Assembly (NCBI RefSeq): GCF_012986595.1
Contig: NZ_JAAQYM010000003.1
Span: 372,001 to 436,000 of the forward strand
From: Pseudomonas koreensis
Lineage (GTDB): Bacteria; Pseudomonadota; Gammaproteobacteria; Pseudomonadales; Pseudomonadaceae
DNA: 64,000 nucleotides
Direction of reading: 5' to 3'
Part shown: piece after piece, positions 8,438-19,053 of the stretch
Layout of the letters: every line of letters starts with the position of its first letter
Position numbering within the stretch: the stretch's first letter is position 1
Translations under genes and position numbers: made by a program
Notes under the pieces: model-generated
Told to the model about the DNA's origin: nothing
Seen by the model: the letters and a program-made list of their open reading frames with translations, nothing else
Databases searched by the model: none

Positions 8438-9406
8438 TCAGGAGCGAGGCGCATACGCAAATACATCGGCGCGCATCTGGTGCGCGTCCATGCCGGCTTC
8501 CACCAGCGCATCCAGCGTGCCGTAGACCATCGCCGGCGAGCCGCTGGCGTAGACGTGCAAGGGCTTCAGATCCGCGAAGTCTTCACACACCGCCTGATGC
8601 AACATCCCGCAGCGCCCTTCCCAACCGCACTGGTCGCTGACCACTTTGTGCAGGAACAGGTTGGGCAGCTTCAGCCACTCGTCCCAATGCTCGATTTCAT
8701 AGAAATCTTCCGGACGCCGCACGCCCCAGTACAGATGCACCGGGTGTTTGAAGCCGTTGGCGCGGCAGTGTTCGATCAGGCTGTGAATCTGTCCCATGCC
8801 GGTGCCGGCGGCAATCAGCACCAGCGGACCGTCAGGCAATTCGGCGAGGTGGGTGTCGCCGAACGGCAGTTCGACGCGCACCAGCGGGTTGCGTTGCAGC
8901 TGTTCGATCAGGCTCAGCGCACTGGCTTCACGAGCCAGCACGTGGATTTCCAGATCACGCCCGCCGTGCGGTGCCGAGGCCATGGAGAACGCCGACTTCT
9001 CGCCGTTCTCACGCTCGATCATCAGGTATTGCCCGGCGTGATAACGCGGCGGCTTGCCGGCCGGCGCCCGCAGGCGCACGCGCCAGGTGTCGCCGCCGAC
9101 GTCCCGGCATTCAATGACCTGACACGACAGGCTGCGCACCGGCAGTTCTCCCAATGCGAGCACGCCATCCCACAGCAGGATGCAGTCTTCCAGCGGCTCG
9201 GCTATGCAAGTGTAGAACTCGCCGTGGTCATGGACCGTGCCGGCCTGCTCGACGCGGCCTTCGACCAGCAGCGCCGCACACACATGGCAATTGCCGTTAC
9301 GGCAGCTTTGCGGGCAGTCGTAGCCCAGGCGCCGCGCACCATCGAGAATCCGCTCGCCGGGCCGTATCTCAAGCACCGCTCCGGAGGGCTGCAGGGTTAC
9401 ACGCAT
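8438..9406 (-). CDS. 2Fe-2S ferredoxin-domain NAD(P)H reductase (CDP-6-deoxy-glucoseen reductase family)
   Basis: This 322-residue protein has an N-terminal plant-type ferredoxin domain with cysteine ligands in CPQSCRNGNCHVC (about residues 30-42) and a fourth in FYTCIAE. A FAD-binding domain (YHAGQYLMIERENGEKSAFSMAS) and a NAD-binding domain (LIAAGTGMGQI) follow. It is therefore an electron-transfer oxidoreductase moving electrons from NAD(P)H through FAD to the iron-sulfur cluster. Its ATG overlaps the TGA of ubiD by one base (TGATG), so translation is coupled. E. coli also has a flavin reductase (fre) beside ubiD. The acceptor is unknown. Confidence 0.82.
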   Translation of the reverse strand: MRVTLQPSGAVLEIRPGERILDGARRLGYDCPQSCRNGNCHVCAALLVEGRVEQAGTVHDHGEFYTCIAEPLEDCILLWDGVLALGELPVRSLSCQVIECRDVGGDTWRVRLRAPAGKPPRYHAGQYLMIERENGEKSAFSMASAPHGGRDLEIHVLAREASALSLIEQLQRNPLVRVELPFGDTHLAELPDGPLVLIAAGTGMGQIHSLIEHCRANGFKHPVHLYWGVRRPEDFYEIEHWDEWLKLPNLFLHKVVSDQCGWEGRCGMLHQAVCEDFADLKPLHVYASGSPAMVYGTLDALVEAGMDAHQMRADVFAYAPRS

Positions 9407-10872
9407 CAATCTATTCCTAACTGATTCCAGATGGCATCGATCCGCTGGGTGACGGCGTCGTCCTTGACGATCACGCGGCCCCACTCGCGAGTGGTTTCGC
9501 CCGGCCACTTGTGGGTGGCATCCAGGCCCATTTTCGACCCCAGGCCGGAGACCGGCGAGGCGAAGTCGAGATAGTCGATCGGCGTGTTGTCGATCATCAC
9601 CGTATCGCGCTTGGGGTCCATGCGCGTGGTGATGGCCCAGATCACGTCGTTCCAGTCGCGGGCGTTGATATCGTCGTCACAGACGATAACGAACTTGGTG
9701 TACATGAACTGTCGCAAAAACGACCAGACACCGAGCATCACGCGCTTGGCATGCCCCGGATACGACTTCTTCATCGTCACCACGGCCATGCGGTACGAGC
9801 AGCCTTCCGGCGGCAGGTAGAAGTCGGTGATTTCCGGGAACTGCTTCTGCAGGATCGGCACGAACACTTCGTTCAGCGCCACGCCAAGGATCGCCGGCTC
9901 ATCCGGCGGACGGCCGGTGTAGGTGCTGTGGTAGATCGGTTTGATCCGGTGGGTGATGCGCTCGACGGTGAACACCGGGAAGCTGTCGACTTCGTTGTAG
10001 TAACCGGTGTGGTCGCCGTACGGGCCTTCATCGGCCATTTCGCCCGGGTGGATAACCCCTTCGAGGATGATCTCGGCGGTGGCCGGCACTTGCAGGTCGT
10101 TGCCCCGGCACTTGACCAGTTCGGTGCGGTTACCGCGCAGCAGGCCGGCGAAGGCGTATTCGGAGAGGCTGTCCGGCACTGGCGTCACGGCGCCGAGGAT
10201 GGTCGCCGGGTCAGCGCCCAGCGCCACGGAGACCGGGAACGGCTGGCCCGGGTGCTTCTCGCACCACTCGCGGAAGTCCAGCGCACCGCCACGGTGGCTG
10301 AGCCAGCGCATGATGACCTTGTTGCGGCCGATCACTTGCTGACGGTAGATGCCGAGGTTCTGGCGGTCCTTGTTCGGGCCTTTGGTAACGGTCAGGCCCC
10401 AGGTGATCAGCGGGCCGACGTCGCCAGGCCAGCAGGTCTGCACCGGCAGCATCGCCAGGTCGACATCGTCGCCTTCGATGACCACTTCCTGGCAGACCGC
10501 GTCTTTGACGACTTTCGGCGCCATCGAGATGATCTTGCGGAAGATCGGCAGCTTCGACCACGCGTCCTTCAAGCCCTTCGGCGGCTCCGGCTCCTTGAGG
10601 AAGGCCAGCAGCTTGCCGATTTCGCGCAGTTCGCTGACCGACTCGGCCCCCATGCCCATCGCCACCCGCTCAGGGGTGCCGAACAGGTTGCCGAGCACCG
10701 GAATGTCGTAGCCGGTGGGTTTCTCGAACAGCAGCGCCGGGCCCTTGGCCCGCAGGGTGCGGTCGCACACCTCGGTCATCTCCAGCACCGGCGAGACGGG
10801 AATCTGGATGCGTTTCAACTCTCCGCGCTGCTCAAGCTGCTGCACGAAATCCCGAAGATCCTTGAATTTCAT
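9406..10872 (-). CDS. ubiD: 4-hydroxy-3-polyprenylbenzoate decarboxylase UbiD
   Basis: The 488-residue product starts at MKFKDLRDF (ATG 10872); an ATG 18 bp upstream encodes residues not typical of the family. It matches UbiD throughout, for example [16 protein letters not shown], the C-terminal stretch TRMDPKRDT and [14 protein letters not shown]. UbiD decarboxylates the polyprenylated 4-hydroxybenzoate ring in ubiquinone synthesis, using prenylated FMN supplied by UbiX, which is not in the window. It is the promoter-proximal gene of a two-gene unit with the ferredoxin-type reductase. Confidence 0.93.
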   Translation of the reverse strand: MKFKDLRDFVQQLEQRGELKRIQIPVSPVLEMTEVCDRTLRAKGPALLFEKPTGYDIPVLGNLFGTPERVAMGMGAESVSELREIGKLLAFLKEPEPPKGLKDAWSKLPIFRKIISMAPKVVKDAVCQEVVIEGDDVDLAMLPVQTCWPGDVGPLITWGLTVTKGPNKDRQNLGIYRQQVIGRNKVIMRWLSHRGGALDFREWCEKHPGQPFPVSVALGADPATILGAVTPVPDSLSEYAFAGLLRGNRTELVKCRGNDLQVPATAEIILEGVIHPGEMADEGPYGDHTGYYNEVDSFPVFTVERITHRIKPIYHSTYTGRPPDEPAILGVALNEVFVPILQKQFPEITDFYLPPEGCSYRMAVVTMKKSYPGHAKRVMLGVWSFLRQFMYTKFVIVCDDDINARDWNDVIWAITTRMDPKRDTVMIDNTPIDYLDFASPVSGLGSKMGLDATHKWPGETTREWGRVIVKDDAVTQRIDAIWNQLGID

Positions 10873-10941
10873 TGACGATGGCACCCTCAAAATAGGCGTA
10901 CATCCTACCTGCTAAGCCGGCCTGTGGCAGCCTGTCGCTGC

Positions 10942-12942
10942 TTACTTGGCTGCATTCGTCTGCGCTTTTCCACGGTTTTCCCGGGCTTGCAGGCCGATAA
11001 ACAGCGGTTCGAGGATCGGCGCGACAAAGCGCGCACCGACTTCGGACAGGTGATTGTCATCGGTATACAGCGAATAACCGCCGAGTTCAGCGTGGCACAG
11101 GCCCTTGTCATCGCACAGCCGCGGCGCCGGATCGACCACGCGCACCGCCGGATCCTCCTGCGCCAGCTGCGCGAACAACTGGCTGATGAACACCTGACGC
11201 TTGTGATGCGCCTCGACGTCCAGCCCGACATCATCGACCGGACGATCGAGCATCGCCAGCCGCGTCAGTCGATACGGCGGGCTGAAGGCCTGCAAAGGCG
11301 CCTCTTTCACCAGCCAAACGCGATGCCCGGCCGCGCGCAATTGCGCCACGCGCGTGCGCAGACCTTCTGCCAGTCGCCGTTCGGCATCGGCGCGATCATA
11401 GCGACCATCGGGCGTTCTCAGCACATGGCCCAGGTCGCCTTTGGCGTCGCCGTACAGATACAGACTCCAGCGCGCGACCAGCACCACATCGCTGATCGCC
11501 CGTGTTTCCAACCCCTGCTCGACCCGCTTGTTGAAGCGCGCGCACACACCGTCATGCTCCAGCCCGTCGACCGGAATGCACCCCGGGGAGCTGGCCAGAA
11601 TCACGCTGACACCGTGGGCCTTGGCACCGTCATCGAACACCGGGATCAACGCCGTCGCATGACTGTCGCCCCAGACCATCGCCTGTGTCGGCAGATCCGT
11701 CACGCCGTAATGGCAGAACAGCTTGTCGTCAGGGGTCTTGTCGTCCGCCAGACACGCCATCAGCTCCGGCCGCCACTCACGACCCTTGGCGTATTGCAGC
11801 GCCTGATCGGACAGACGCCACGGCAGGCCATCGGTCCAGCGCAGCGATTGCCCGGCCAGACCGAGCACCAGAATGCCGCAGAAACCCGCCAGCAATACCT
11901 GACGCCGACCCGCGAGCAGGCGCCGTTCACGGAACGGGGTTTCGACGAATTTCCACGACAGATAACCCAGCACCAGCGTCAGCAGGATCAACCCGGCGGT
12001 GTCCAGCGCGCCCGGCTCATCGACACTGGCGTAGCTGGAAAACACAAACACCGGCCAGTGCCACAGGTACCAGGAATAGGAAATCAGACCGAGGCCAACC
12101 ATGACCCGACTGCTCAATAATTGACCAACCAGCGTCTGGCGATGACCGTTGGCCAGAATCAGCAGCACCACGCCCAGCACCGGCAACAACGCGGTGGCCC
12201 CCGGGAACGGCGTCGACTTGTCGTAGACGAACACCGCCAGAATGATCAGCCCCATGCCCAGCAGGCTCAGTGCCTGGGCGGCCGCTGGTTTCAAGCGCCA
12301 GGCGTGCTTCGGTGCAATCGCCAGCATGGCACCGGCAAGCAACTCCCAGGCGCGCATCGGCAGCAGGAAGAAGGCTTTTTCCGGGTGATGGTTGATGGCC
12401 CACACACTCAGCCCGAACGACACCAGCAGCACCCCGAACAGCGCCAGTCGCCAGTGTTTCAAGCGACTCGAGAGCAGCGTCAGCAATAGCGGGAAGACAA
12501 TGTAGAACTGTTCTTCCACCGCCAGCGACCAGGTGTGCAGCAGCGGTTTCAGGTCAGAGGCGACATCGAAGTAGCCGTCCTGACGCATGAACAGGATGTT
12601 CGAGACGAACGTCACCTGGTAACGCACCGAGCGCCCCAGCTCTTCATAGTCCTTGGGCGCCAGCAGGAACCAGCCCACCGCCAGCACCGCGATGATCATT
12701 GCGAACAGCGCCGGCAGAATCCGCCGCGCACGCCGCGCCCAGAACTCGACGAAACTGAAACGACCGGCCTGACGCTGGTTCCAGATGATCGAGGTGATGA
12801 GGTAGCCGGAGATCACGAAGAACACGTCCACGCCGACAAAACCGCCGGTAAACCCCGGGACGCCAAAATGGAACAGCACCACGGCGATCACCGCGACTGC
12901 GCGCAAGCCGTCGATATCCCTTCGATAAGCGAGAGTGCTCAT
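10942..12942 (-). CDS. OafA/YrhL-type O-acyltransferase with C-terminal SGNH domain
   Basis: A 666-residue membrane protein. The N-terminal half is an acyltransferase-3 domain of about ten helices, with RDIDGLRAVAVIAVVLFHFG at the start, GGFVGVDVFFVISGYLIT, HTWSLAVEEQFYIVFP and WYLWHWPVFVF. The C-terminal third is periplasmic and begins with the SGNH block MVWGDSHATALIPVF. Such fusions transfer acetyl groups across the inner membrane to lipopolysaccharide, O-antigen or other glycans. It follows rho on the same strand but is separated by a strong terminator, so it is likely transcribed alone. The glycan target is unknown. Confidence 0.85.
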   Translation of the reverse strand: MSTLAYRRDIDGLRAVAVIAVVLFHFGVPGFTGGFVGVDVFFVISGYLITSIIWNQRQAGRFSFVEFWARRARRILPALFAMIIAVLAVGWFLLAPKDYEELGRSVRYQVTFVSNILFMRQDGYFDVASDLKPLLHTWSLAVEEQFYIVFPLLLTLLSSRLKHWRLALFGVLLVSFGLSVWAINHHPEKAFFLLPMRAWELLAGAMLAIAPKHAWRLKPAAAQALSLLGMGLIILAVFVYDKSTPFPGATALLPVLGVVLLILANGHRQTLVGQLLSSRVMVGLGLISYSWYLWHWPVFVFSSYASVDEPGALDTAGLILLTLVLGYLSWKFVETPFRERRLLAGRRQVLLAGFCGILVLGLAGQSLRWTDGLPWRLSDQALQYAKGREWRPELMACLADDKTPDDKLFCHYGVTDLPTQAMVWGDSHATALIPVFDDGAKAHGVSVILASSPGCIPVDGLEHDGVCARFNKRVEQGLETRAISDVVLVARWSLYLYGDAKGDLGHVLRTPDGRYDRADAERRLAEGLRTRVAQLRAAGHRVWLVKEAPLQAFSPPYRLTRLAMLDRPVDDVGLDVEAHHKRQVFISQLFAQLAQEDPAVRVVDPAPRLCDDKGLCHAELGGYSLYTDDNHLSEVGARFVAPILEPLFIGLQARENRGKAQTNAAK

Positions 12943-13085
12943 AAATCTTTAAATGCCAATCAGATGGTTATTTTTTGAACAGCCCGAGCGTGAGTCAGAG
13001 AGGCGCGTGAGGACTGATTGTCGTATTGCCCGATCACAGACCTTACCAGATCAAGAACCTCCCATTGCCGGGACAAATTTCATGC

Positions 13086-13119
13086 AAAAAAAAGGCGTCC
13101 CCAAGGGGACGCCCTTTTT
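13086..13119. terminator. Terminator downstream of rho (bidirectional shape)
   Basis: The stem GGCGTCCCC (13094-13102) pairs with GGGGACGCC (13105-13113). It is flanked by A-rich and T-rich runs, so it can act on the minus strand at the end of rho and could also act on the plus strand. Confidence 0.9.
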
Positions 13120-13138
13120 ATCGGTTCAACCGGCGATG

Positions 13139-14398
<1,260 letters not shown>

Positions 14399-14595
14399 AT
14401 AGGAATGACGTAATCATTTATGGAGGGGGGGAAATTAAGCTTTTGGCTTAATGAGGCCGCGCCGCAGAGAAGGCGACAGGATCGCGAACTTGTTCGAAAA
14501 GGAGTGCGTCGGCGACGGCTAGCAGGGGGCAGTGGAGAAACCAGTGCGGGGCCGAATGTACCACCTGAGTTTCGGAGCGTCTAGCCCTGAATACG
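14399..14595 (-). other. rho leader/promoter region
   Basis: About 200 bp between the trxA terminator and the rho start codon without any plausible gene. It must hold the rho promoter and untranslated leader. I cannot place the -35/-10 boxes with confidence. Attenuation of rho in its own leader is known in E. coli; no specific structure is claimed here. Confidence 0.4.
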
Positions 14596-14628
14596 CAAAA
14601 AGCCCCGCAATTTGCGAGGCTTTTTTTC
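14596..14628 (-). terminator. Terminator downstream of trxA
   Basis: On the minus strand AGCCTCGCAA pairs with TTGCGGGGCT (one G-T pair), with T runs on the 3' side. It lies about 20 bp after the trxA stop codon and isolates trxA from rho. Confidence 0.85.
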
Positions 14629-14646
14629 GGCGTTTTACAGCGACGC

Positions 14647-14976
14647 TTAGATGTTGGCGTCGAGGAAAGCAGCCAGTTGCGACTTCGACAGGGCGCCGAC
14701 TTTGGTCGCTTCAACGTTGCCGTTCTTGAACAGCATCAGCGTCGGGATACCACGCACGCCGTGCTTGGCCGGGGTTTCCTGGTTTTCGTCGATGTTCAGT
14801 TTAGCAACGGTCAGCTTGCCTTTGTAAGTCTCGGCAATCTCGTCCAGAACCGGAGCGATCATTTTGCAAGGGCCGCACCATTCAGCCCAGTAGTCGACCA
14901 GTACAGCGCCTTCGGCCTTGAGTACGTCGGCTTCGAAGCTGGCGTCGCTAACGTGTTTGATCAGATCGCTGCTCAT
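14647..14976 (-). CDS. trxA: Thioredoxin 1
   Basis: The 109-residue product has the active site WCGPCK (Cys34 and Cys37) and the cis-proline region GIPTLMLF, as in E. coli TrxA. It is the cytoplasmic dithiol reductant for ribonucleotide reductase, methionine sulfoxide reductase and others. The ATG is preceded by GGAG (minus strand, about 14984). A TATGAT -10 candidate lies at 15018-15013. It is followed by its own terminator. Confidence 0.97.
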   Translation of the reverse strand: MSSDLIKHVSDASFEADVLKAEGAVLVDYWAEWCGPCKMIAPVLDEIAETYKGKLTVAKLNIDENQETPAKHGVRGIPTLMLFKNGNVEATKVGALSKSQLAAFLDANI

Positions 14977-15096
14977 GGAATTCTCCAGGTTGTAAGCAAA
15001 AAAACGTGGCCCATCATATCCGCCCTTCCCTTGTTCAGGAAGCTGCAGTTGATTAAGTCTTGCTATGGCGGCCCATGAGTCTGGGTATAGCTCAAG

Positions 15097-15804
15097 TCAC
15101 GCGGTGGCGGGGGCAACGAAGGCGATGCCGGTGCGCAGTGCCGCGTTGCGCACGTGCTCCTGCATGGCTTTCTGGGCGGCAGCGGACGCCCGACGGGCCA
15201 GGGCCCGGAGGATCTTGCGGTGTTCCTGCCAGGTTTCCATCGCCCGTTCGGCGCGGATGAACGGTAGTTTCTGGCTCTCGAGAAAGATCTCGGCGCTGGC
15301 GGTGAGGATGCTGAGCATTGCCTGATTGCCGCTGGCCAGCAGAATGCGTCGGTGAAATTCGAAGTCGAGTTTAGCAGCGGCCTCGAAGTCGCCGGCCTTC
15401 AATTGCTCGCGCATCGCCGCGACGTTGTCCTCCAGCGCATCCAGATCGAAGGTGCTCAAGGTCACCGCCGCCAGCCCGGCCGCAAACCCTTCCAGTGCGT
15501 AGCGCAGCTGAAAGATGTCCAGCGGCGAGGCCTGCGCCGCAAATGGCCAGCCCGGCGCGCTCTCGCCGCGCGCCAGCTCCACCGGCGCCTGGACGAACAC
15601 GCCTTTGCCCGGCTGGATGCTGACCACGCCCAGCGCACTGAGCGACGACAGCGCCTCACGCAACGACGCCCGGCTGACCCCCAGTTGCACGGCCAGGTCC
15701 CGTTGCGAGGGCAACGCATCGCCCGCACCGAAACCCTGCTCGGTGATCAGTTTGCGAATCGCTTGCAGCGCCACTTCAGGTACGGCGCGAGAGATCGAGT
15801 TCAT
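15097..15804 (-). CDS. GntR/FadR-family transcriptional regulator with FCD domain
   Basis: A 235-residue regulator. The N-terminal winged helix contains ALPSQRDLAVQLGVSRASLREALSSL in the usual GntR position (about residues 31-56). It is followed by an all-helical FCD effector domain with histidines and acidic residues suited to bind a carboxylate ligand and metal (LDFEFHRRIL). It is transcribed away from the amino-acid ABC importer, whose promoter it shares, so it is the obvious candidate local regulator. Its ligand and operator are not identifiable from sequence. Confidence 0.85.
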   Translation of the reverse strand: MNSISRAVPEVALQAIRKLITEQGFGAGDALPSQRDLAVQLGVSRASLREALSSLSALGVVSIQPGKGVFVQAPVELARGESAPGWPFAAQASPLDIFQLRYALEGFAAGLAAVTLSTFDLDALEDNVAAMREQLKAGDFEAAAKLDFEFHRRILLASGNQAMLSILTASAEIFLESQKLPFIRAERAMETWQEHRKILRALARRASAAAQKAMQEHVRNAALRTGIAFVAPATA

Positions 15805-15901
15805 GGTTTTTCAGACGAGCCAGGCCAAGGTGCGGCTAGTTGTAAAGCTATTCGCCGGATCCGGCAAGTCGTGCCCCAGCGGGGTTCGGCGCCCTGCCGC
15901 G

Positions 15902-15918
15902 ATGCGCTATCAGGGTGC
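15902..15918 (+). promoter_or_regulatory. NtrC-like enhancer site upstream of the amino-acid importer
   Basis: TGCGCT-ATCAG-GGTGCG fits the NtrC consensus TGCACC-N5-GGTGCA with three mismatches. Its centre lies about 116 bp upstream of the start predicted from the sigma-54 element at 16000-16015, a normal enhancer distance. Confidence 0.45.
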
Positions 15919-15999
15919 GAAAACCAACCTGACTGTTCAGACCAGTAAGACCGAACGAACACGCAGAATCCGCGGCCTGCGGGGCATTCGGCGCGGGGT

Positions 16000-16015
16000 T
16001 GGCATGGCGCGTGCT
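16000..16015 (+). promoter_or_regulatory. Sigma-54 promoter of the amino-acid ABC importer
   Basis: TGGCATGGCGCGTGCT matches the -24/-12 consensus (TGGCAC-N5-TTGCW), with the invariant GG and GC exactly 10 bp apart. Transcription would start near 16026, about 35 nt before the binding-protein ATG. RpoN dependence is inferred. Confidence 0.6.
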
Positions 16016-16060
16016 GTGTCCGATCGCAGAAATCACTTCCCGCCGATCCGGAGATTTGCC

Positions 16061-16846
16061 ATGACCCTGCGTTACCGAGCCCTCCTCGCCGCACTGTTTT
16101 CCAGCCTGTTGCTCAGCCAGACCCCTGCTCACGCCGACGGTCTGGACGACGTGGTCAAACGCGGCACGCTGAAAGTCGCCGTGCCCCAGGACTTCCCGCC
16201 GTTCGGCTCGGTCGGCCCGGACATGAAACCCCGCGGCCTGGACATCGACACCGCGAAACTGCTGGCCGAGCAGCTCAAGGTCAAACTCGAACTGACCCCG
16301 GTCAACAGCACCAATCGCATCCCGTTCCTCACCACCGGCAAGGTCGATCTGGTGATCTCCAGCCTCGGCAAGAACCCGGAGCGCGAGAAGGTCATCGACT
16401 TCTCTCACGCCTACGCGCCGTTCTACCTCGCGGTGTTCGGCCCACCGGACGCGGCGATCGCCACGCTCGACGACCTCAAGGGCAAAACCATCAGCGTCAC
16501 CCGTGGCGCCATCGAAGACATCGAGCTGACCAAAGTCGCCCCGGAAGGCGTGACCATCAAGCGCTTCGAAGACAACAACTCGACCATCGCCGCCTACCTC
16601 GCAGGTCAGGTCGACCTGATCGCCAGCGGCAACGTGGTGATGGTGGCGATCAGCGAGAAGAACCCGAAACGCGTGCCGGCCCTGAAAGTGAAGCTCAAGG
16701 ATTCGCCGGTCTATGTCGGCGTGAACAAGAACGAGCCGGCCTTGCTGGGCAAGGTCAACGAGATCCTCGCCACCGCCAAGGCTGACGGCGCGCTGGAGAA
16801 AAACTCGCAGACCTGGCTCAAAGAGCCGCTGCCGGCCGATCTCTGA
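16061..16846 (+). CDS. Amino-acid ABC transporter, periplasmic substrate-binding protein
   Basis: The chosen ATG follows GGAG and opens directly into a signal peptide (LLAALFSSLLLSQTPAHA, cleavage near residue 24), giving 261 residues. The mature part is a family-3 solute-binding protein: GTLKVAVPQDFPPFG, RGLDIDTAKLLAEQLKVKLE, IPFLTTGKVDLVISSLGKNP. It delivers a polar amino acid to the two permeases encoded next. The exact ligand cannot be told. A sigma-54 element and an NtrC-like site upstream suggest induction under nitrogen limitation. Confidence 0.9.
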   Translation: MTLRYRALLAALFSSLLLSQTPAHADGLDDVVKRGTLKVAVPQDFPPFGSVGPDMKPRGLDIDTAKLLAEQLKVKLELTPVNSTNRIPFLTTGKVDLVISSLGKNPEREKVIDFSHAYAPFYLAVFGPPDAAIATLDDLKGKTISVTRGAIEDIELTKVAPEGVTIKRFEDNNSTIAAYLAGQVDLIASGNVVMVAISEKNPKRVPALKVKLKDSPVYVGVNKNEPALLGKVNEILATAKADGALEKNSQTWLKEPLPADL

Positions 16847-16868
16847 TCGGTCGCGCGGGAGACAATCG

Positions 16869-17537
16869 ATGGCTTATCAGTTCGATTTCATGCCGGTGCT
16901 GCAAAACACCGACCTGTTGCTGCGCGGCGCCTTGTTCACCCTGGAGCTGACGGCCATTGGCGCACTGTTCGGGGTCGGCGTGGGCATCGTCGGCGCGCTG
17001 GTGCGGGCGTGGAACATCCGCCCGTTCTCGGCAATTTTCGGCGTCTACGTCGAGTTGATCCGCAACACGCCGTTCCTGGTGCAGCTGTTCTTCATCTTCT
17101 TCGGCCTGCCGTCGCTCGGGGTGCAGATTTCCGAATGGCAGGCCGCGGTGCTGGCGATGGTGATCAACCTGGGCGCGTATTCGACCGAGATCATCCGCGC
17201 CGGCATTCAGGCGATCCCGCGCGGGCAACTGGAAGCCGCCGCCGCACTGGCAATGACGCGCTTCGAGGCGTTCCGCCATGTGGTGCTGCTGCCGGCGCTG
17301 GGCAAGGTCTGGCCGGCGCTGAGCAGCCAGATCATCATCGTCATGCTTGGCTCGGCGGTGTGTTCGCAGATCGCCACCGAAGAACTGAGCTTCGCCGCCA
17401 ACTTCATTCAGTCGCGCAACTTCCGCGCCTTTGAAACCTATGCGCTGACCACGCTGATCTACCTGTGCATGGCGCTGCTGATCCGGCAACTGCTGAACTG
17501 GGTCGGCCGCCGCTATATTGCGAGGAGCAGCCGATGA
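16869..17537 (+). CDS. Amino-acid ABC transporter permease (first subunit)
   Basis: A 222-residue HisM/GlnP-type permease with about five helices. It has the conserved N-terminal region YVELIRNTPFLVQLFFIFFG and the EAA coupling loop EAAAALAMTRFEAFRHVVLLPALGKVWP. It sits 22 bp after the binding-protein gene. Its stop overlaps the start of the second permease (ATGA), so the two are translationally coupled and probably form a heterodimer. Confidence 0.9.
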   Translation: MAYQFDFMPVLQNTDLLLRGALFTLELTAIGALFGVGVGIVGALVRAWNIRPFSAIFGVYVELIRNTPFLVQLFFIFFGLPSLGVQISEWQAAVLAMVINLGAYSTEIIRAGIQAIPRGQLEAAAALAMTRFEAFRHVVLLPALGKVWPALSSQIIIVMLGSAVCSQIATEELSFAANFIQSRNFRAFETYALTTLIYLCMALLIRQLLNWVGRRYIARSSR

Positions 17538-18184
17538 GCGACTTCACCTTCTGGGACATCCTGCGCAACCTGCTCACCGGGCTGCAGTGGACGCTGGCGC
17601 TGTCGCTGGTGGCCTTCATCGGCGGCGGGCTGGTCGGGCTGCTGATTCTGGTCATGCGCATTTCGAAAAAGCGCTTGCCGAGCAACATCGCCCGCACCTG
17701 GATCGAGTTGTTCCAGGGCACGCCGCTGCTGATGCAACTGTTTCTGGTGTTCTTCGGCGTGGCATTGGCCGGGATCGAGATCTCGCCGTGGATGGCGGCG
17801 GCGATTGCCCTGACACTGTTTACCAGCGCCTACCTGGCGGAGATCTGGCGCGGATGCGTCGAATCGATCCCGCAGGGTCAGTGGGAAGCCTCATCAAGTC
17901 TGGCGCTCAATCCACTGGAGCAATTGCGCTACGTGATCCTGCCGCAAGCACTGCGCATCGCCGTGGCGCCGACCGTAGGCTTCTCGGTGCAAGTGGTCAA
18001 AGGCACCGCGGTGACCTCGATCATCGGCTTCACCGAGCTGACCAAGACCGGCGGCATGCTCGCCAACGCCACCTTCGAACCGTTCATGGTCTACGGCCTC
18101 GTCGCCCTGGGCTACTTCCTGCTCTGCTACCCCTTGTCGCTCAGTGCGCGCTACCTGGAAAGGAGACTGCATGCCTCTGCTTAG
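17534..18184 (+). CDS. Amino-acid ABC transporter permease (second subunit)
   Basis: The ATG at 17534 is preceded by GAGGAG and overlaps the previous stop, so I take it rather than a longer frame inside the upstream gene. The 216-residue product is again HisM/GlnP-type: WIELFQGTPLLMQLFLVFFG and the EAA loop EASSSLALNPLEQLRYVILPQALR. It overlaps the ATPase gene by 14 bp. Together with the preceding permease it would form the channel. Confidence 0.9.
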   Translation: MSDFTFWDILRNLLTGLQWTLALSLVAFIGGGLVGLLILVMRISKKRLPSNIARTWIELFQGTPLLMQLFLVFFGVALAGIEISPWMAAAIALTLFTSAYLAEIWRGCVESIPQGQWEASSSLALNPLEQLRYVILPQALRIAVAPTVGFSVQVVKGTAVTSIIGFTELTKTGGMLANATFEPFMVYGLVALGYFLLCYPLSLSARYLERRLHASA

Positions 18185-18908
18185 AATTTCCGCCCTGCAT
18201 AAATACTATGGCGATCATCACGTGCTCAAAGGCATCGACCTGAGCGTCGAGGAAGGCCAGGTGGTGGCGATCATCGGCCGCAGCGGCTCGGGCAAATCGA
18301 CCCTGCTGCGCACCCTCAATGGACTGGAGTCGATCAACGACGGGGTGATCGAAGTGGACGGCGAATACCTCGACGCCGCCCGCGCCGACTTGCGCAGCCT
18401 GCGGCAGAAAGTCGGCATGGTGTTCCAGCAATTCAACCTGTTCCCGCACCTGACCGTGGGCGAGAACGTGATGCTCGCCCCGCGAGTGGTGCAGAAAATG
18501 CCCAAGGCCAAAGCCGCTGAACTGGCGCGCAAGATGCTTGAGCGCGTGGGCCTGGGGGAGAAATTCGACGCTTTTCCGGATCGACTCTCCGGCGGCCAGC
18601 AGCAGCGTGTGGCGATTGCCCGGGCGTTGGCGATGTCGCCGAAAGTGTTGCTGTGCGACGAGATCACCTCGGCGCTGGACCCGGAACTGGTCAATGAAGT
18701 ACTGGCCGTGGTGCGCCAATTGGCCAAGGAAGGCATGACGCTGATCATGGTCACCCACGAAATGCGCTTCGCCCGTGAGGTGGGGGACAAGTTGGTGTTC
18801 ATGCATCACGGCAAGGTGCATGAGGTGGGGGATCCGAAGGTGTTGTTTGCCAACCCGCAGACGGCGGAGCTGGCGAACTTTATTGGCACCGTTGAAGCCG
18901 CCAACTGA
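18171..18908 (+). CDS. Amino-acid ABC transporter ATP-binding protein
   Basis: The ATG at 18171 follows AAGGAG. The 245-residue ATPase has Walker A GRSGSGKST (about residues 36-44), Q-loop VFQQFNLFPH, signature LSGGQQQR, Walker B VLLCDEITSALDP and H-loop THEM. This is the HisP/GlnQ type. It is the last gene of the four-gene importer operon, followed by a REP doublet and no obvious terminator hairpin. Confidence 0.93.
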   Translation: MPLLRISALHKYYGDHHVLKGIDLSVEEGQVVAIIGRSGSGKSTLLRTLNGLESINDGVIEVDGEYLDAARADLRSLRQKVGMVFQQFNLFPHLTVGENVMLAPRVVQKMPKAKAAELARKMLERVGLGEKFDAFPDRLSGGQQQRVAIARALAMSPKVLLCDEITSALDPELVNEVLAVVRQLAKEGMTLIMVTHEMRFAREVGDKLVFMHHGKVHEVGDPKVLFANPQTAELANFIGTVEAAN

Positions 18909-18920
18909 GCCTGCCTCGCC

Positions 18921-19053
18921 CTGTGGCGAGGGCGCTTGCTCGCGCTCGGCTGCGCAGCAGCCGTAAGCCGGTCGACCGCGGTTTACCAGAAACACGCGGT
19001 GGATGGCTTTGGGGCCGCTTCGCAGCCCGGCGGGAGCCAGCTCCCTCGCCACG
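18921..19053. repeat. REP doublet, family A (divergent copy)
   Basis: Two inverted arms, beginning TGTGGCGAGGG and ending CTCCCTCGCCAC, flank a short spacer. Compared with the other A copies the left arm is altered (GGCGCTTGCTCGCG in place of GGAGCTTGCTCCCG). It lies between the importer ATPase and ppx, both on the plus strand. Confidence 0.8.

Noticed and set aside
9511..10875. A 454-codon plus-strand frame opposite ubiD
   Set aside because: Shadow frame of a conserved gene with no signal of its own.
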